From Pelagibacteraceae bacterium AG-426-G02 (lineage in GTDB: Bacteria; Pseudomonadota; Alphaproteobacteria; Pelagibacterales; Pelagibacteraceae), in assembly GCA_003213155.1 (NCBI GenBank), contig QCNQ01000003.1, positions 31,856 to 95,855 of the forward strand: a stretch of 64,000 nucleotides of DNA, in the 5' to 3' direction. Positions 8,946 through 17,514 of the stretch are shown piece after piece (position 1 is the first letter of the stretch; every line of letters starts with the position of its first letter). The translations under genes were made by a program, and so were the position numbers. The notes beneath the pieces are model-generated. The model was not told where the DNA came from. It saw only the letters and a program-made list of their open reading frames with translations, and made no database searches.

Positions 8946-9737
8946 TTAGTAAGCTTTAGAGTCTTCTTTTGATTTGATTGATTTTAATTTAGATACAGCA
9001 TCTTTTGCACCTGCACTCATATACCTTTGATCGGATCCAATGGTTACCAAATTAAATCCTAAATTAAGCATTTTTTTTGCATACTCTGGACTAGCATTAT
9101 GAATACCTGCAAAAATTTTATTTTTTTTTGCATGTTCCAATATATTCAAAATCTTTTCATAAGTTGGACTTCCTTCAGGATTATCAAAAGCTGGTTTTTG
9201 ACCTATAGCCAGACTTAAATCAGCAGGTCCAATATAAATTCCATCTATTCCAGGCGTACTCATAATTTCATCTAATTTATCTAAGGCTTCTTTTGTCTCT
9301 ATCATTGCCATTTTTAAAATCTCATTATTTGCAAAATCTCCATAATCTGAACCTCCATAAATTAATCCTCTAATTGGTCCAAAACTTCTATACCCTTTAG
9401 GGGGATACATGCATGCTTGAACGAATTTTTCAGCTTCAAATTTGTTGCTCACCATTGGACAAATTACGCCGTAGCACCCTGCATCTAAAATTTTCATTAT
9501 TTGTCCTGGTTCATTCCAGTTTACTCTTGCTAAAGGAGTAACATCCGTAGATGAAATTGATTGCAGCATTTGTAATGCATTTGGATAATCTATAACACCA
9601 TGTTGCATATCAATTGTAAGCGAGTCCCAACCTTGATGAGACATTACTTCAGCTGAAAAAGAGCTAGGAATTTGTAACCAGCCATTAATTATTTGCTCAC
9701 CATCTCTCATCATCTTTTTTATTTTATTTGGCCTCAT
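8946..9737 (-). CDS. HpcH/HpaI family aldolase
   Basis: Class II (metal-dependent) aldolase that cleaves 2-keto-3-deoxy sugar acids or 4-hydroxy-2-oxo acids to pyruvate and an aldehyde. Visible features are LTIDMQHG near residue 40, LARVNW with the substrate Arg, the metal Glu in MIETKEAL and the metal Asp in IYIGPADLS. 263 aa is standard. Its stop and the next gene's start are separated by a few bases, and the aldehyde dehydrogenase gene ends one base upstream, so three minus-strand genes (dehydrogenase, aldolase, hydroxyacid dehydrogenase) look like one operon. The true substrate is unknown; the inositol setting raises the chance of a deoxy-sugar acid. Confidence 0.87.
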   Translation of the reverse strand: MRPNKIKKMMRDGEQIINGWLQIPSSFSAEVMSHQGWDSLTIDMQHGVIDYPNALQMLQSISSTDVTPLARVNWNEPGQIMKILDAGCYGVICPMVSNKFEAEKFVQACMYPPKGYRSFGPIRGLIYGGSDYGDFANNEILKMAMIETKEALDKLDEIMSTPGIDGIYIGPADLSLAIGQKPAFDNPEGSPTYEKILNILEHAKKNKIFAGIHNASPEYAKKMLNLGFNLVTIGSDQRYMSAGAKDAVSKLKSIKSKEDSKAY

Positions 9738-9738
9738 T

Positions 9739-11181
9739 TTAAGATTTCAAACCAAGGTGAGTGTACTTTATATTAAGATAATCTTTAATTGCCATTGAAC
9801 CACCTTCACGTCCATATCCAGTTTGTTTAATTCCGCCAAAAGGTGCCTCAGCTATCGCAACTGCAGGAGTATTAACCGCTACAGTACCAGTTTCCATTAA
9901 TTCTGAAGCTCTGTGAGCTTTGTCCATAGAATTTGTATAAATATAACTACATAACCCTAAGTCATTATCATTAGCTCTCTCAACTACTTCATCAAAAGTT
10001 TTAAATGACAACATTGGAACTAATGGACCAAATGGTTCTTGTTTCATTATTGTAAAATTGTCCTTTACATTGTCAAAAACTGTTGGCTCATAAAAATATC
10101 CTTTGTTAAAACCTTGAGGTCTTTTTCCACCCAATAAAACTTTTGCTCCTTCCTTTTTAGTTGTTTCAACTAATTCTTCAATTTCTCCTAATCTTTTTGC
10201 AGTTGTTAGAGGACCTAACTGAACTCCTTCATCTAAACCATTACCAATTTTTAATTTTTTTGTTCTTTCAATAAACGCATTAATGAATTCGTCTTTTTTA
10301 TTTTCTTGTATATAAAATCTGTTAGGTGAAATACAAACTTGACCATTATTTCTAAATTTTGCAGTAATTGCCATATCTGCAACTTTATTTATATCAACAT
10401 CATCAAAAACTATAAAAGGTGAGTGTCCACTAAGCTCCATAGTGACTCTTTGAACTTTGTCTGCGGCCTTTTTTAAGATTAATTTACCTACTCTTGTTGA
10501 TCCAGTAATAGAAACCTTTTTAATAATATCAGACTCTAACAACTCATTTGAAATACTTTCAGGGTCTCCTGATAATAAGTTTACAACTCCAGGAGGGACT
10601 CCCGCTTCTTTACAAATATCTACTAACTCCATTACTGTTCCTGGAGTAATTACATCAGGCTTACAAACTACTGAACATCCGGCAGCTAATGCTGTTGAAA
10701 TTTTTCTTGCTGCTAGAATTAAAGGAAAATTCCATGGCACTAAAGCTGCTACAACTCCAACTGGCTGATAATAAACATGAACTCTGGTATCTGGAAATCG
10801 ACTTTCGACTGTTTGTCCATAAATTCTTTTTGTTTCTTCAGCATTCCACTCAAAAATATCAGCAGCCCCACCAGTTTCGCCAATTCCCTCTGCTAAAGGT
10901 TTTCCAACTTCAATTGTTAACCATTTTGCTAAAACATCTTGTTTTTTTCTTAAAAGATCAGCAATTTTTCTAATAATATATGATCTCTGCCAAGGTAAAG
11001 TGTTTTTCCAAACTTCCAAACCTTTCTCTGCAGATTTAAGAGCTTTTTGAACATCTGCTGAAGACGCTTTAGACGCTTGGCCAATAATTTCTTCCGTAGC
11101 AGGATTTATAACATCGTAAGTTTCTTTTTTTTCCGCTTGTTGCCACTTACCATCAATGAACTGCCCAAATTTACTATACAT
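9739..11181 (-). CDS. NAD-dependent aldehyde dehydrogenase (succinate-semialdehyde type)
   Basis: Full-length aldehyde dehydrogenase (480 aa from MYSKFGQFIDGKW). Motifs: VPWNFPLILAARK, the catalytic Glu in MELSGHSPF, the catalytic Cys in NNGQVCISPNR, and KQEPFGPLVP. SGHSPF and CISPNR suit the semialdehyde dehydrogenase branch rather than the CoA-acylating IolA/MmsA branch. I start at 11181; the track's start (11292) would run 57 nt into divergent iolD, and the extra N-terminus is unlike the family. It is the first gene of the minus-strand run with the aldolase and hydroxyacid dehydrogenase, and shares a 54-nt divergent promoter region with iolD. Confidence 0.9.
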   Translation of the reverse strand: MYSKFGQFIDGKWQQAEKKETYDVINPATEEIIGQASKASSADVQKALKSAEKGLEVWKNTLPWQRSYIIRKIADLLRKKQDVLAKWLTIEVGKPLAEGIGETGGAADIFEWNAEETKRIYGQTVESRFPDTRVHVYYQPVGVVAALVPWNFPLILAARKISTALAAGCSVVCKPDVITPGTVMELVDICKEAGVPPGVVNLLSGDPESISNELLESDIIKKVSITGSTRVGKLILKKAADKVQRVTMELSGHSPFIVFDDVDINKVADMAITAKFRNNGQVCISPNRFYIQENKKDEFINAFIERTKKLKIGNGLDEGVQLGPLTTAKRLGEIEELVETTKKEGAKVLLGGKRPQGFNKGYFYEPTVFDNVKDNFTIMKQEPFGPLVPMLSFKTFDEVVERANDNDLGLCSYIYTNSMDKAHRASELMETGTVAVNTPAVAIAEAPFGGIKQTGYGREGGSMAIKDYLNIKYTHLGLKS

Positions 11182-11235
11182 AATTTTTATTTTATGGTTA
11201 ATTAAGCGAAATTTTAAGAGAATATATCTACAATT

Positions 11236-13080
11236 ATGAAAAAAATAAAGCTTACATGTGCTCATGCAATTGTAAAGTTCCTGACTTCTCAAAAAATTCT
11301 TATCGATGGTAAAAAAGAACCTTTATTCGCTGGTGCTTTTGGAATATTTGGTCATGGTAATGTAGCTTGTTTAGGACAAGCTTTAGAGGAAAATAAAGAT
11401 AAACTTCCAACTTATAGAGGTCATCATGAGCAAAACATGGCTTTAACAGGAATTGCTTACGCTAGAGCAAAAAGAAGAAAACAAGTATTTGTAGCAACAA
11501 GTTCTGTAGGTCCTGGTTCTACAAATATGGTAACAGCCGCAGCAGTTGCGATGAGTAATAGACTGCCAATTTTATTTCTTCCGGGTGATACTTACGCAAA
11601 CAGGATGCCTGATCCAGTTTTACAACAAGTAGAACATTTTAATAATCCAGGGATTACTCAAAATGATGCTTTTAAACCAGTTACAAAATATTTTGATAGA
11701 ATAACTAGACCAGAACAAATTTTACAAACATTTCCCCAAGCTGTACAAGTTTTATTAGACCCAGCTGATTGTGGCCCGGTATGCATATCTTTATGTCAGG
11801 ATATACAAGGAGAAATTTTTGATTATCCTGAGGATTTTTTTAAAGAAAAAATCCATAATATACGAAGACCAAGACCTGATGATTTTCAAATTAAAGAGGC
11901 AGCTGAAAAAATCAAAAAATCAAAAAATCCAATCATAATTTCTGGTGGAGGTGTTTTTTACTCCGATGCAATGGAGGAACTTTCTACTTTTGCAGTTAAA
12001 CACAATATACCTGTAACACAAACTGTAATGGGTTATTCTTCTATGAAAAGAGATCATTCTCATTTTTTAGGACCTATTGGAGGTTTAGGAGGAAAAGCAG
12101 CAAACAACTTTGCAAAAAAAACTGATTTAGCGATTGCTATTGGAACTAAGTTAGGAGATTTCACAACAGGGTCATGGTCCAATTTTGAAAATCCAAATTT
12201 TTCATTAGTATCAATCAATGTTGCAAGATTTGATGCCAGTAAGCATATGGCACAATCAATTATCGGAGATGCAAAAGTTTCTCTAAATGAACTATCACAA
12301 GCTTTAGGTGATTGGAAAGCATCCAAGGAATGGCATAAAAAATCCAGAGATGAACTTAAATCTTGGAATGAATATGTTGATAAAGAAAGCGGACCAACTA
12401 ATCAAAAACTCCCAAGTTATGCTCACGCAGTTGGTGCAATTTATAGAAATTCTGATCCAAGTGATATTGCTGTCACTGCAGCTGGAGGTTTGGTAGGTGA
12501 AGTTGTTCAAATTTGGAGACCAAGAGAACTTAATACTCATGAAACAGAGTGGGGCTTTAGTTGTATGAGTTATGAAATTTCTGGAGCTTTAGGAATTAAA
12601 ATGGCCAACCCAAATAAAGAAGTTATCACATTTGTAGGTGATGGATCATATTTACTTTATAATTCAGATATATATTCATCTGTAATAACTAATAATAAAT
12701 TAATAGTGATAGTCTGTGATAATGGTGGTCACGCTGTCATTAATAGACTTCAATTATTTAAAGGTGGAAAAGAATTCAATTGTTTGTTTGAGAGTTCAAA
12801 TGTATCAAATTTAGTAAAAGTAAATTTTGCAAAACATGCAGAAAGTATGGGCGCAAAGTCTGAAGAGGTAAGTTCTATCAGTGAATTAGAGGAAGCTTTC
12901 AAAAGAGCGAAGAAATCAAAAGTGACTTACGTTATTTCAATCAAAACTCATTCGTATCAATGGCTTGAAGGATCGGCTTATTGGGAAAGTCCAACTTTAG
13001 AAATTCCCAAAACCAAAGAAAATGAAAAAGCTCTAAAATTACATAAAGAAGGTAAAGCAAAACAAAGACAGGGAGTATAA
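11236..13080 (+). CDS. iolD: 3D-trihydroxycyclohexane-1,2-dione hydrolase
   Basis: TPP-dependent ring-opening hydrolase of inositol catabolism, giving 5-deoxy-glucuronate. The N-terminal signature LTCAHAIVKFL, the IolD-specific FGIFGHGNVACLGQAL and the catalytic-Glu region YRGHHEQNMALTG are clear; the TPP/Mg motif is VGDGSYLLYNSDIYS followed by CDNGGHAVINRLQ. 614 aa is the normal length. It begins a plus-strand run with a Gfo/Idh oxidoreductase (5 nt on) and a ROK kinase (3 nt on). Of the inositol pathway, IolG, IolE and IolD are here while IolB and IolC are not. Confidence 0.94.
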   Translation: MKKIKLTCAHAIVKFLTSQKILIDGKKEPLFAGAFGIFGHGNVACLGQALEENKDKLPTYRGHHEQNMALTGIAYARAKRRKQVFVATSSVGPGSTNMVTAAAVAMSNRLPILFLPGDTYANRMPDPVLQQVEHFNNPGITQNDAFKPVTKYFDRITRPEQILQTFPQAVQVLLDPADCGPVCISLCQDIQGEIFDYPEDFFKEKIHNIRRPRPDDFQIKEAAEKIKKSKNPIIISGGGVFYSDAMEELSTFAVKHNIPVTQTVMGYSSMKRDHSHFLGPIGGLGGKAANNFAKKTDLAIAIGTKLGDFTTGSWSNFENPNFSLVSINVARFDASKHMAQSIIGDAKVSLNELSQALGDWKASKEWHKKSRDELKSWNEYVDKESGPTNQKLPSYAHAVGAIYRNSDPSDIAVTAAGGLVGEVVQIWRPRELNTHETEWGFSCMSYEISGALGIKMANPNKEVITFVGDGSYLLYNSDIYSSVITNNKLIVIVCDNGGHAVINRLQLFKGGKEFNCLFESSNVSNLVKVNFAKHAESMGAKSEEVSSISELEEAFKRAKKSKVTYVISIKTHSYQWLEGSAYWESPTLEIPKTKENEKALKLHKEGKAKQRQGV

Positions 13081-13085
13081 CTCTA

Positions 13086-14246
13086 ATGAGCAAAGTATTT
13101 AAAGTTGGCTTAATTGGTTGTGGTCATATTGCAGAAACATATTTCAGGGCTCACAAATATTTCAAAAATTTTAAAATCATTAAATGTGCAGATGTTAAAG
13201 AAAAAGCAGCTAAGAAATGTGCTAAAATTTATAAAATTAAAGCAGTTTCGGTAAGTAATTTACTTAAAGATAAACAGGTTGAAATAATATTAAATCTAAC
13301 CCCTCCAAAAGTTCATTACCAAATTGCAAAAAAGTCTTTGTTAAATGGAAAACATGTATACTCAGAAAAACCATTAGCAATTAATTTAAAAGACGGAAAA
13401 GAATTACTAAAGCTCTCAAAAAAAAAGAAATTATACTTAGGAAATGCTCCAGATACTTTTCTCGGAGGAGGCAATCAAAAATCGAAAGAATTATTAGAAG
13501 GTAAAAGTATCGGTAAAGTAAATTTAGGTAATGCGATTTTTGCTTTCCCAGGGGTTCAATCTTATCATCCAGATCCAGAACCATGGTTTGCAAAAAAAGA
13601 AGGTGGTCCAGTAATTGATATGGGGCCTTATTACCTCACAGCATTAGTAAATTTATTGGGTCCAGCAAAAGAGGTAAAAGCAGCAAGTTTAATGAAAGGT
13701 TCACGATTTAGAACAATTGGTATTGGACCTAAAAAGGGGAAAAGAATTAAGGTAGAATGTCCAACGACATATTTTACAACAATCATATTTAAAAATAGAA
13801 GCATAATCAGACTTACCTTATCTTTTGATGTTATAGCTCATCAAAGAAATCATATTGAACTTTATGGAACCAAAGGTTCAATGATTGTGCCAGATCCTAA
13901 TATGTTTGGCGGTTCAGTATATTTATGTAAAAAATTAGGAAGCCCATGGAAAGAATTTAAAACAAATCGCATGCCACTTGGAAAAATTAATATTAGAACG
14001 CAAAGTTCTAGAGCAAATGAGTCACCTACTAATGCTAATTACAGAGGAGTTGGTCTTGCAGAAATGGCTTATTGTATTGATAAAAAAAAGATACATAGAT
14101 GCAATGGAGAAGTATCTCTGCATGTTCTTGACTTGATACAATCAACTATGCAATCTGCTAAAACAAATAAACCAATTAGACTTAGTACAACATGTAAAAT
14201 CCCAAAACTTTTTATTAATAAAGAAATAAATAAATTAATGAGATAA
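13086..14246 (+). CDS. Gfo/Idh/MocA family oxidoreductase
   Basis: NAD(P)-dependent sugar or cyclitol oxidoreductase. Rossmann motif VGLIGCGHIAETYFRAH at the N-terminus; active-site Lys in YSEKPLAIN near residue 100; HPDPEPWFAKKEGGPVIDMGPYYL around residue 165 carries the catalytic Asp/Tyr segment. 386 aa, slightly longer than IolG and clearly of another subgroup. Directly between iolD and the ROK kinase gene with very short gaps, so it is co-transcribed. It may be a scyllo-inositol or other inositol-isomer dehydrogenase feeding IolE, but that is inferred from context only. Confidence 0.87.
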   Translation: MSKVFKVGLIGCGHIAETYFRAHKYFKNFKIIKCADVKEKAAKKCAKIYKIKAVSVSNLLKDKQVEIILNLTPPKVHYQIAKKSLLNGKHVYSEKPLAINLKDGKELLKLSKKKKLYLGNAPDTFLGGGNQKSKELLEGKSIGKVNLGNAIFAFPGVQSYHPDPEPWFAKKEGGPVIDMGPYYLTALVNLLGPAKEVKAASLMKGSRFRTIGIGPKKGKRIKVECPTTYFTTIIFKNRSIIRLTLSFDVIAHQRNHIELYGTKGSMIVPDPNMFGGSVYLCKKLGSPWKEFKTNRMPLGKINIRTQSSRANESPTNANYRGVGLAEMAYCIDKKKIHRCNGEVSLHVLDLIQSTMQSAKTNKPIRLSTTCKIPKLFINKEINKLMR

Positions 14247-14249
14247 AAT

Positions 14250-15152
14250 ATGCAGATTGGTATTGATCTTGGGGCAAGTAAAATAGAGTATGTGTTATTA
14301 GATGATGTTGGCAATGAGCATCATAGAGAAAGAACTGAAGTTCCAAAAAATTATAAAGATACATTATCCATAATTAAAAAAATAGTTATCGAACTTGAGC
14401 GTAAAGCTGGTAAAGAATTACCAGTGGGTGTATGTCATCCAGGGATTCATTCTATTCAAACAGGACTAGTTAAAAATGCACCTAATTCTTTTTGGATAAA
14501 TGGCAAACCTTTACAAAGAGATTTACGGAGTGAGATTGGTAAAGAAATTTATTGTGAAAATGATGCAAACTGTTTTGCTTTATCAGAAGCAATAGATGGT
14601 TCTGGAAAACATTACAAAATAGTTTTTGGGGTAATTCTTGGATCAGGTGTTGGAGGCGGTTTAGTTATAGATAAACGAATTGTCAATGGACCTAATGGGA
14701 TTACTGGAGAATGGGGGCATAATCAAATACCGAGCGCTTGTATTGAAGGTGTTCAAATAAAAAAAACCAATTTAAGAGCTGGGGAAATAGAAAACTTTGT
14801 TGCGGGTATAGGTATTTCTAAAGCGTTCAAAAACGAGTTTAAAAAGGATTTATCTGCCCAAAAGATATTTGAGATGCATAGAAAACTTGATTTAGATGCA
14901 GAAAAATTAATTGATAAATATAAAGATCAACTCGCTATGTCTTTAGCCACTGTTGTTAATATTATTGATCCAGATGTGTTTGTTTTCGGGGGTGGGGTAT
15001 CCAACGAAATAAATTTTTTAGATGAAATTAAACAAAAAATGAAAAAATTTGTAGCAGGGGGTGAATTTGAGGGGACTTTTTTAAAACCCAAATTTGGTGA
15101 TGCAAGCGGTGTTCGGGGTGCAGCTCGATTAGCAAGAACCACTAATTATTGA
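14250..15152 (+). CDS. ROK family sugar kinase lacking zinc-binding cysteines
   Basis: ATP-dependent sugar kinase of the ROK family, closest in look to fructokinase Mak. IGIDLGASKIEY is the phosphate-binding motif, ENDANCFALSEA holds the catalytic Asp, and GVILGSGVGGGLVIDKRIV plus GITGEWGHNQIP match the ROK signature. Where family members have CxCGxxGCxE, this protein reads TNLRAGEIENFVAG, so the three zinc Cys are gone while the His and Glu remain. Third gene of the iolD run; IolC, the usual kinase of the pathway, is absent from the window, so this could be a substitute or may phosphorylate a different sugar. Confidence 0.82.
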   Translation: MQIGIDLGASKIEYVLLDDVGNEHHRERTEVPKNYKDTLSIIKKIVIELERKAGKELPVGVCHPGIHSIQTGLVKNAPNSFWINGKPLQRDLRSEIGKEIYCENDANCFALSEAIDGSGKHYKIVFGVILGSGVGGGLVIDKRIVNGPNGITGEWGHNQIPSACIEGVQIKKTNLRAGEIENFVAGIGISKAFKNEFKKDLSAQKIFEMHRKLDLDAEKLIDKYKDQLAMSLATVVNIIDPDVFVFGGGVSNEINFLDEIKQKMKKFVAGGEFEGTFLKPKFGDASGVRGAARLARTTNY

Positions 15153-15213
15153 CTAGTGAATAAAATTCATTTACTACAAAAGGAGCTAATTATTTAAGTC
15201 CAGGAAGATAAAT

Positions 15214-16062
15214 ATGAAATTATGTAGAATAGGTAGTGTTGGAGAAGAAAAACCAGCAATCATAGATAGTGAAAACAATTACCGAGATTTGTCATCAATT
15301 ATTAATGATTTAAACCCTGACACTTTGAATTTTGATACATTAGAGAAAATAAAAAAAACTGATATTTCAAGTTTACCAAAGCTTGATTCAAGTTCTAGAA
15401 TAGGTGCATGCGTTTCTAACCCATCAAAATTTATTGGTATTGGTTTAAATTTCAAAGATCATGCCGAAGAACAAAATTTGCCGATACCAGAAGAACCGAT
15501 TATTTTCTCAAAATTTACTAGTTGTATTACTGGACCAAACGATCCTATCATTGTTCCTAAGGGATCTAACCATACTGATTGGGAAGTTGAAATTGGTTTT
15601 GTGATTGGAAAAAAAGCTACAAATGTTAGTATTGAAAATGCCCTAGACCATGTTCTTGGTTTTTTTCTAGTTAATGATATTAGTGAAAGAGATTTTCAAA
15701 AGAATAGAGGTCTAACTTGGGACAAAGGAAAGGGTTTTGATACTTTCGGTCCAATAGGCCCATTTATAGTTACTACAGATGAATTACCAGACTATCAAAA
15801 TTTAAATATGTTTTTAGATGTAAATGGGAAAAGGATGCAAACTGGAAATACAAGTAAAATGATTTTTGATGTTAAAACTTTAGTTTCTTATATGAGCTCG
15901 TGTATGAGTTTACATCCTGGTGATATTTGTTGCACCGGGACACCTCCAGGTGTTGGAGAGAACATGAAACCACCTCATTTTTTAAAAGGTGGGGAGGAAG
16001 TAGTTCTAGGCATAGATAAACTTGGTACTCAAAAACACCAGGTTGTTCCTTATAAGGAATAA
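15214..16062 (+). CDS. Fumarylacetoacetate hydrolase family protein
   Basis: Metal-dependent hydrolase/hydratase of the FAH family (relatives: ureidoglycolate lyase, 2-keto-3-deoxy-fuconate hydrolase, acylpyruvase). N-terminal domain of ~65 residues, then the catalytic core starting FIGIGLNFKDHAEEQ; the metal ligands are seen in DWEVEIGFVIGK (Glu) and FFLVNDISERDFQ (Asp), followed by TWDKGKGFDTFGPIGP and the C-terminal GDICCTGTPPGVG. 282 aa is normal. A good Shine-Dalgarno (AGGAAG) lies upstream, and the 61-nt gap from the ROK gene allows a separate or shared transcript. Likely handles a 2-keto acid in the sugar or inositol route; exact reaction not determined. Confidence 0.87.
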   Translation: MKLCRIGSVGEEKPAIIDSENNYRDLSSIINDLNPDTLNFDTLEKIKKTDISSLPKLDSSSRIGACVSNPSKFIGIGLNFKDHAEEQNLPIPEEPIIFSKFTSCITGPNDPIIVPKGSNHTDWEVEIGFVIGKKATNVSIENALDHVLGFFLVNDISERDFQKNRGLTWDKGKGFDTFGPIGPFIVTTDELPDYQNLNMFLDVNGKRMQTGNTSKMIFDVKTLVSYMSSCMSLHPGDICCTGTPPGVGENMKPPHFLKGGEEVVLGIDKLGTQKHQVVPYKE

Positions 16063-16081
16063 TATAAATTTTATTTATTAG

Positions 16082-16789
16082 ATGTTAGAAATTTTTATTG
16101 CTTTAGGTGCGGGTTTGATAAGTTTTTTATCCCCATGTGTATTACCATTAATACCTGGTTATATCTCTTATATTTCTGGTACTTCACTCAATGAATTAAT
16201 AGAAAAAAAAAATATAAACTTAATTCCTATCATTCTTTTCACAATTGGTTTTTCAATTGTCTTTATTATTTTTGGAGCTGCCTCAACTTTTTTAGGCCAA
16301 GTATTATTACAAAATTCAAATGAATTAAGAATTGGTGCTGGATTAGTAATCTGTATTTTGTCTTTACATTTAATTGGAATTATAAATTTAAAATTTTTGA
16401 ATTACGAAAAAAGGCTTCACACAAATAATAACACTAATTTTTTTAGTCCAATATTAATTGGTATGGCTTTTGCTTTTGGTTGGACACCATGTATAGGTCC
16501 TATTCTTGGATCAATCTTAGCACTAGCCTCAACAGAGGAGAGTATCAATAGAGGTATAATACTTTTATCATTTTATTCTTTAGGTCTTGCGTTACCATTT
16601 ATTTTATCGGGTTATTTAATTCAAAAATTTTTAATTTTTTCAAAAAATTTTAAAAAGAATATTAATTTAATTTCAAAAATTGGTGGTGTAATATTATTAA
16701 TTACCGGTATATTAATATTAACAAATCAGTTACAAGCATTAGGTTATTATTTACTTAATATATTTCCTTTTTTGCAAAATTTTGGATGA
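16082..16789 (+). CDS. ccdA: Cytochrome c biogenesis protein CcdA
   Basis: Inner-membrane thiol-disulfide transporter that passes electrons from cytoplasmic thioredoxin to the periplasm for haem attachment to c-type cytochromes. 235 aa with six membrane segments. The two redox cysteines sit in LISFLSPCVLPLIPGYIS near residue 20 and FGWTPCIGPILGS near residue 135, both characteristic proline-flanked motifs. It follows the FAH gene by 19 nt and precedes the azoreductase gene by 6 nt, but neither has an obvious functional link. Confidence 0.92.
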   Translation: MLEIFIALGAGLISFLSPCVLPLIPGYISYISGTSLNELIEKKNINLIPIILFTIGFSIVFIIFGAASTFLGQVLLQNSNELRIGAGLVICILSLHLIGIINLKFLNYEKRLHTNNNTNFFSPILIGMAFAFGWTPCIGPILGSILALASTEESINRGIILLSFYSLGLALPFILSGYLIQKFLIFSKNFKKNINLISKIGGVILLITGILILTNQLQALGYYLLNIFPFLQNFG

Positions 16790-16795
16790 TTATTT

Positions 16796-17380
16796 ATGAA
16801 GATTTATCAAATTGACTCAAGTGCTAGAAAAGAGGGTTCGACCTCAAGAGCTTTAGCTAAAAAGTTACTAGAAAAAATTAAAAAACCTCAAGATGAGGTT
16901 ATATATAGAGATCTAAATGAAGAAATGGTTTTTGTGAGTGGTTTAACAGAATCTGGAATGAATATTGATGAAAAAGATCAAAATGAAAATCACAAAAAAA
17001 TGTTTGAGCTCTCCAATCAACTCGTAAGAGAACTTAAAGAGAGTGATATTATAATTATTTCAGCACCAATTTATAATTATGGTCCTCCTGCAACTTTAAA
17101 AGCTTGGTCGGATTTGGCAGCAAGAATTGGAGAAACATTTAAATTTAAACCTAATGGTAGAAGAGAAGGTTTGTTAAAAAATAAAAAAGCTTATTTAGTA
17201 ATTACATCAGGAGGAACTAAGTTAAATAGTAATGAAGACTTTTTAACTCCTTGGTTGAAATTTATTTTGAATTTCTTTGGTATAGAAAAAGTTGAGACAA
17301 TCAGTGCGGATCAAATGGCTCTAGATTATGAAAAATCAATTAAAGAAGCTCACGCACAAATTGATAAAATAAAACTATAA
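16796..17380 (+). CDS. azoR: FMN-dependent NADH azoreductase/quinone reductase
   Basis: Flavodoxin-fold reductase that transfers electrons from NADH through FMN to quinones or azo dyes; in vivo probably a two-electron quinone detoxifier. The FMN phosphate loop is IDSSARKEGSTSRAL, and SAPIYNYGPPATLKAWSDLAARIGETFKF is diagnostic for the AzoR family, with TSGGTK near residue 142. 194 aa is usual. Its start is 6 nt after ccdA and its own transcript probably ends before the riboswitch, though I see no clear hairpin. Confidence 0.9.
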   Translation: MKIYQIDSSARKEGSTSRALAKKLLEKIKKPQDEVIYRDLNEEMVFVSGLTESGMNIDEKDQNENHKKMFELSNQLVRELKESDIIIISAPIYNYGPPATLKAWSDLAARIGETFKFKPNGRREGLLKNKKAYLVITSGGTKLNSNEDFLTPWLKFILNFFGIEKVETISADQMALDYEKSIKEAHAQIDKIKL

Positions 17381-17448
17381 TCAATCTAAATTAATTTCGA
17401 AATTTTAATTTGCTCTTTTCTAATTCAATTAAATAAATTAATATGTTT

Positions 17449-17511
17449 AAAGGGGTGTCTTAACAGACTGAGATTAAACCCTATGAACCTGTCCGGTAAT
17501 TCAGAAAGGGA
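17449..17511 (+). promoter_or_regulatory. TPP riboswitch (THI element)
   Basis: Matches the thiamin pyrophosphate aptamer: AGGGGTGTC, then GACTGAGATTAAACCCT (the CUGAGA core), ATGAACCTGTCCGG and the closing AGAAAGGGAA. P3 is very short, as in compact versions. The terminal GGGA of the aptamer is also the only plausible Shine-Dalgarno for the gene starting at 17515, so ligand binding should block ribosome access directly; there is no room for a terminator platform. It fits the known SAR11 arrangement in which a TPP switch controls the HMP transporter ThiV. Confidence 0.95.
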
Positions 17512-17514
17512 ACG

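Noticed and set aside
10457-10973. Plus-strand ORFs of 103 and 94 aa
   Set aside because: Antisense shadows of the aldehyde dehydrogenase, low-complexity translation and no start signals.
11182-11292. N-terminal extension of the aldehyde dehydrogenase ORF (MRSQELYNCMSTCK...)
   Set aside because: It overlaps the divergent iolD gene by 57 nt and is unlike family N-termini; the start is placed at 11181.
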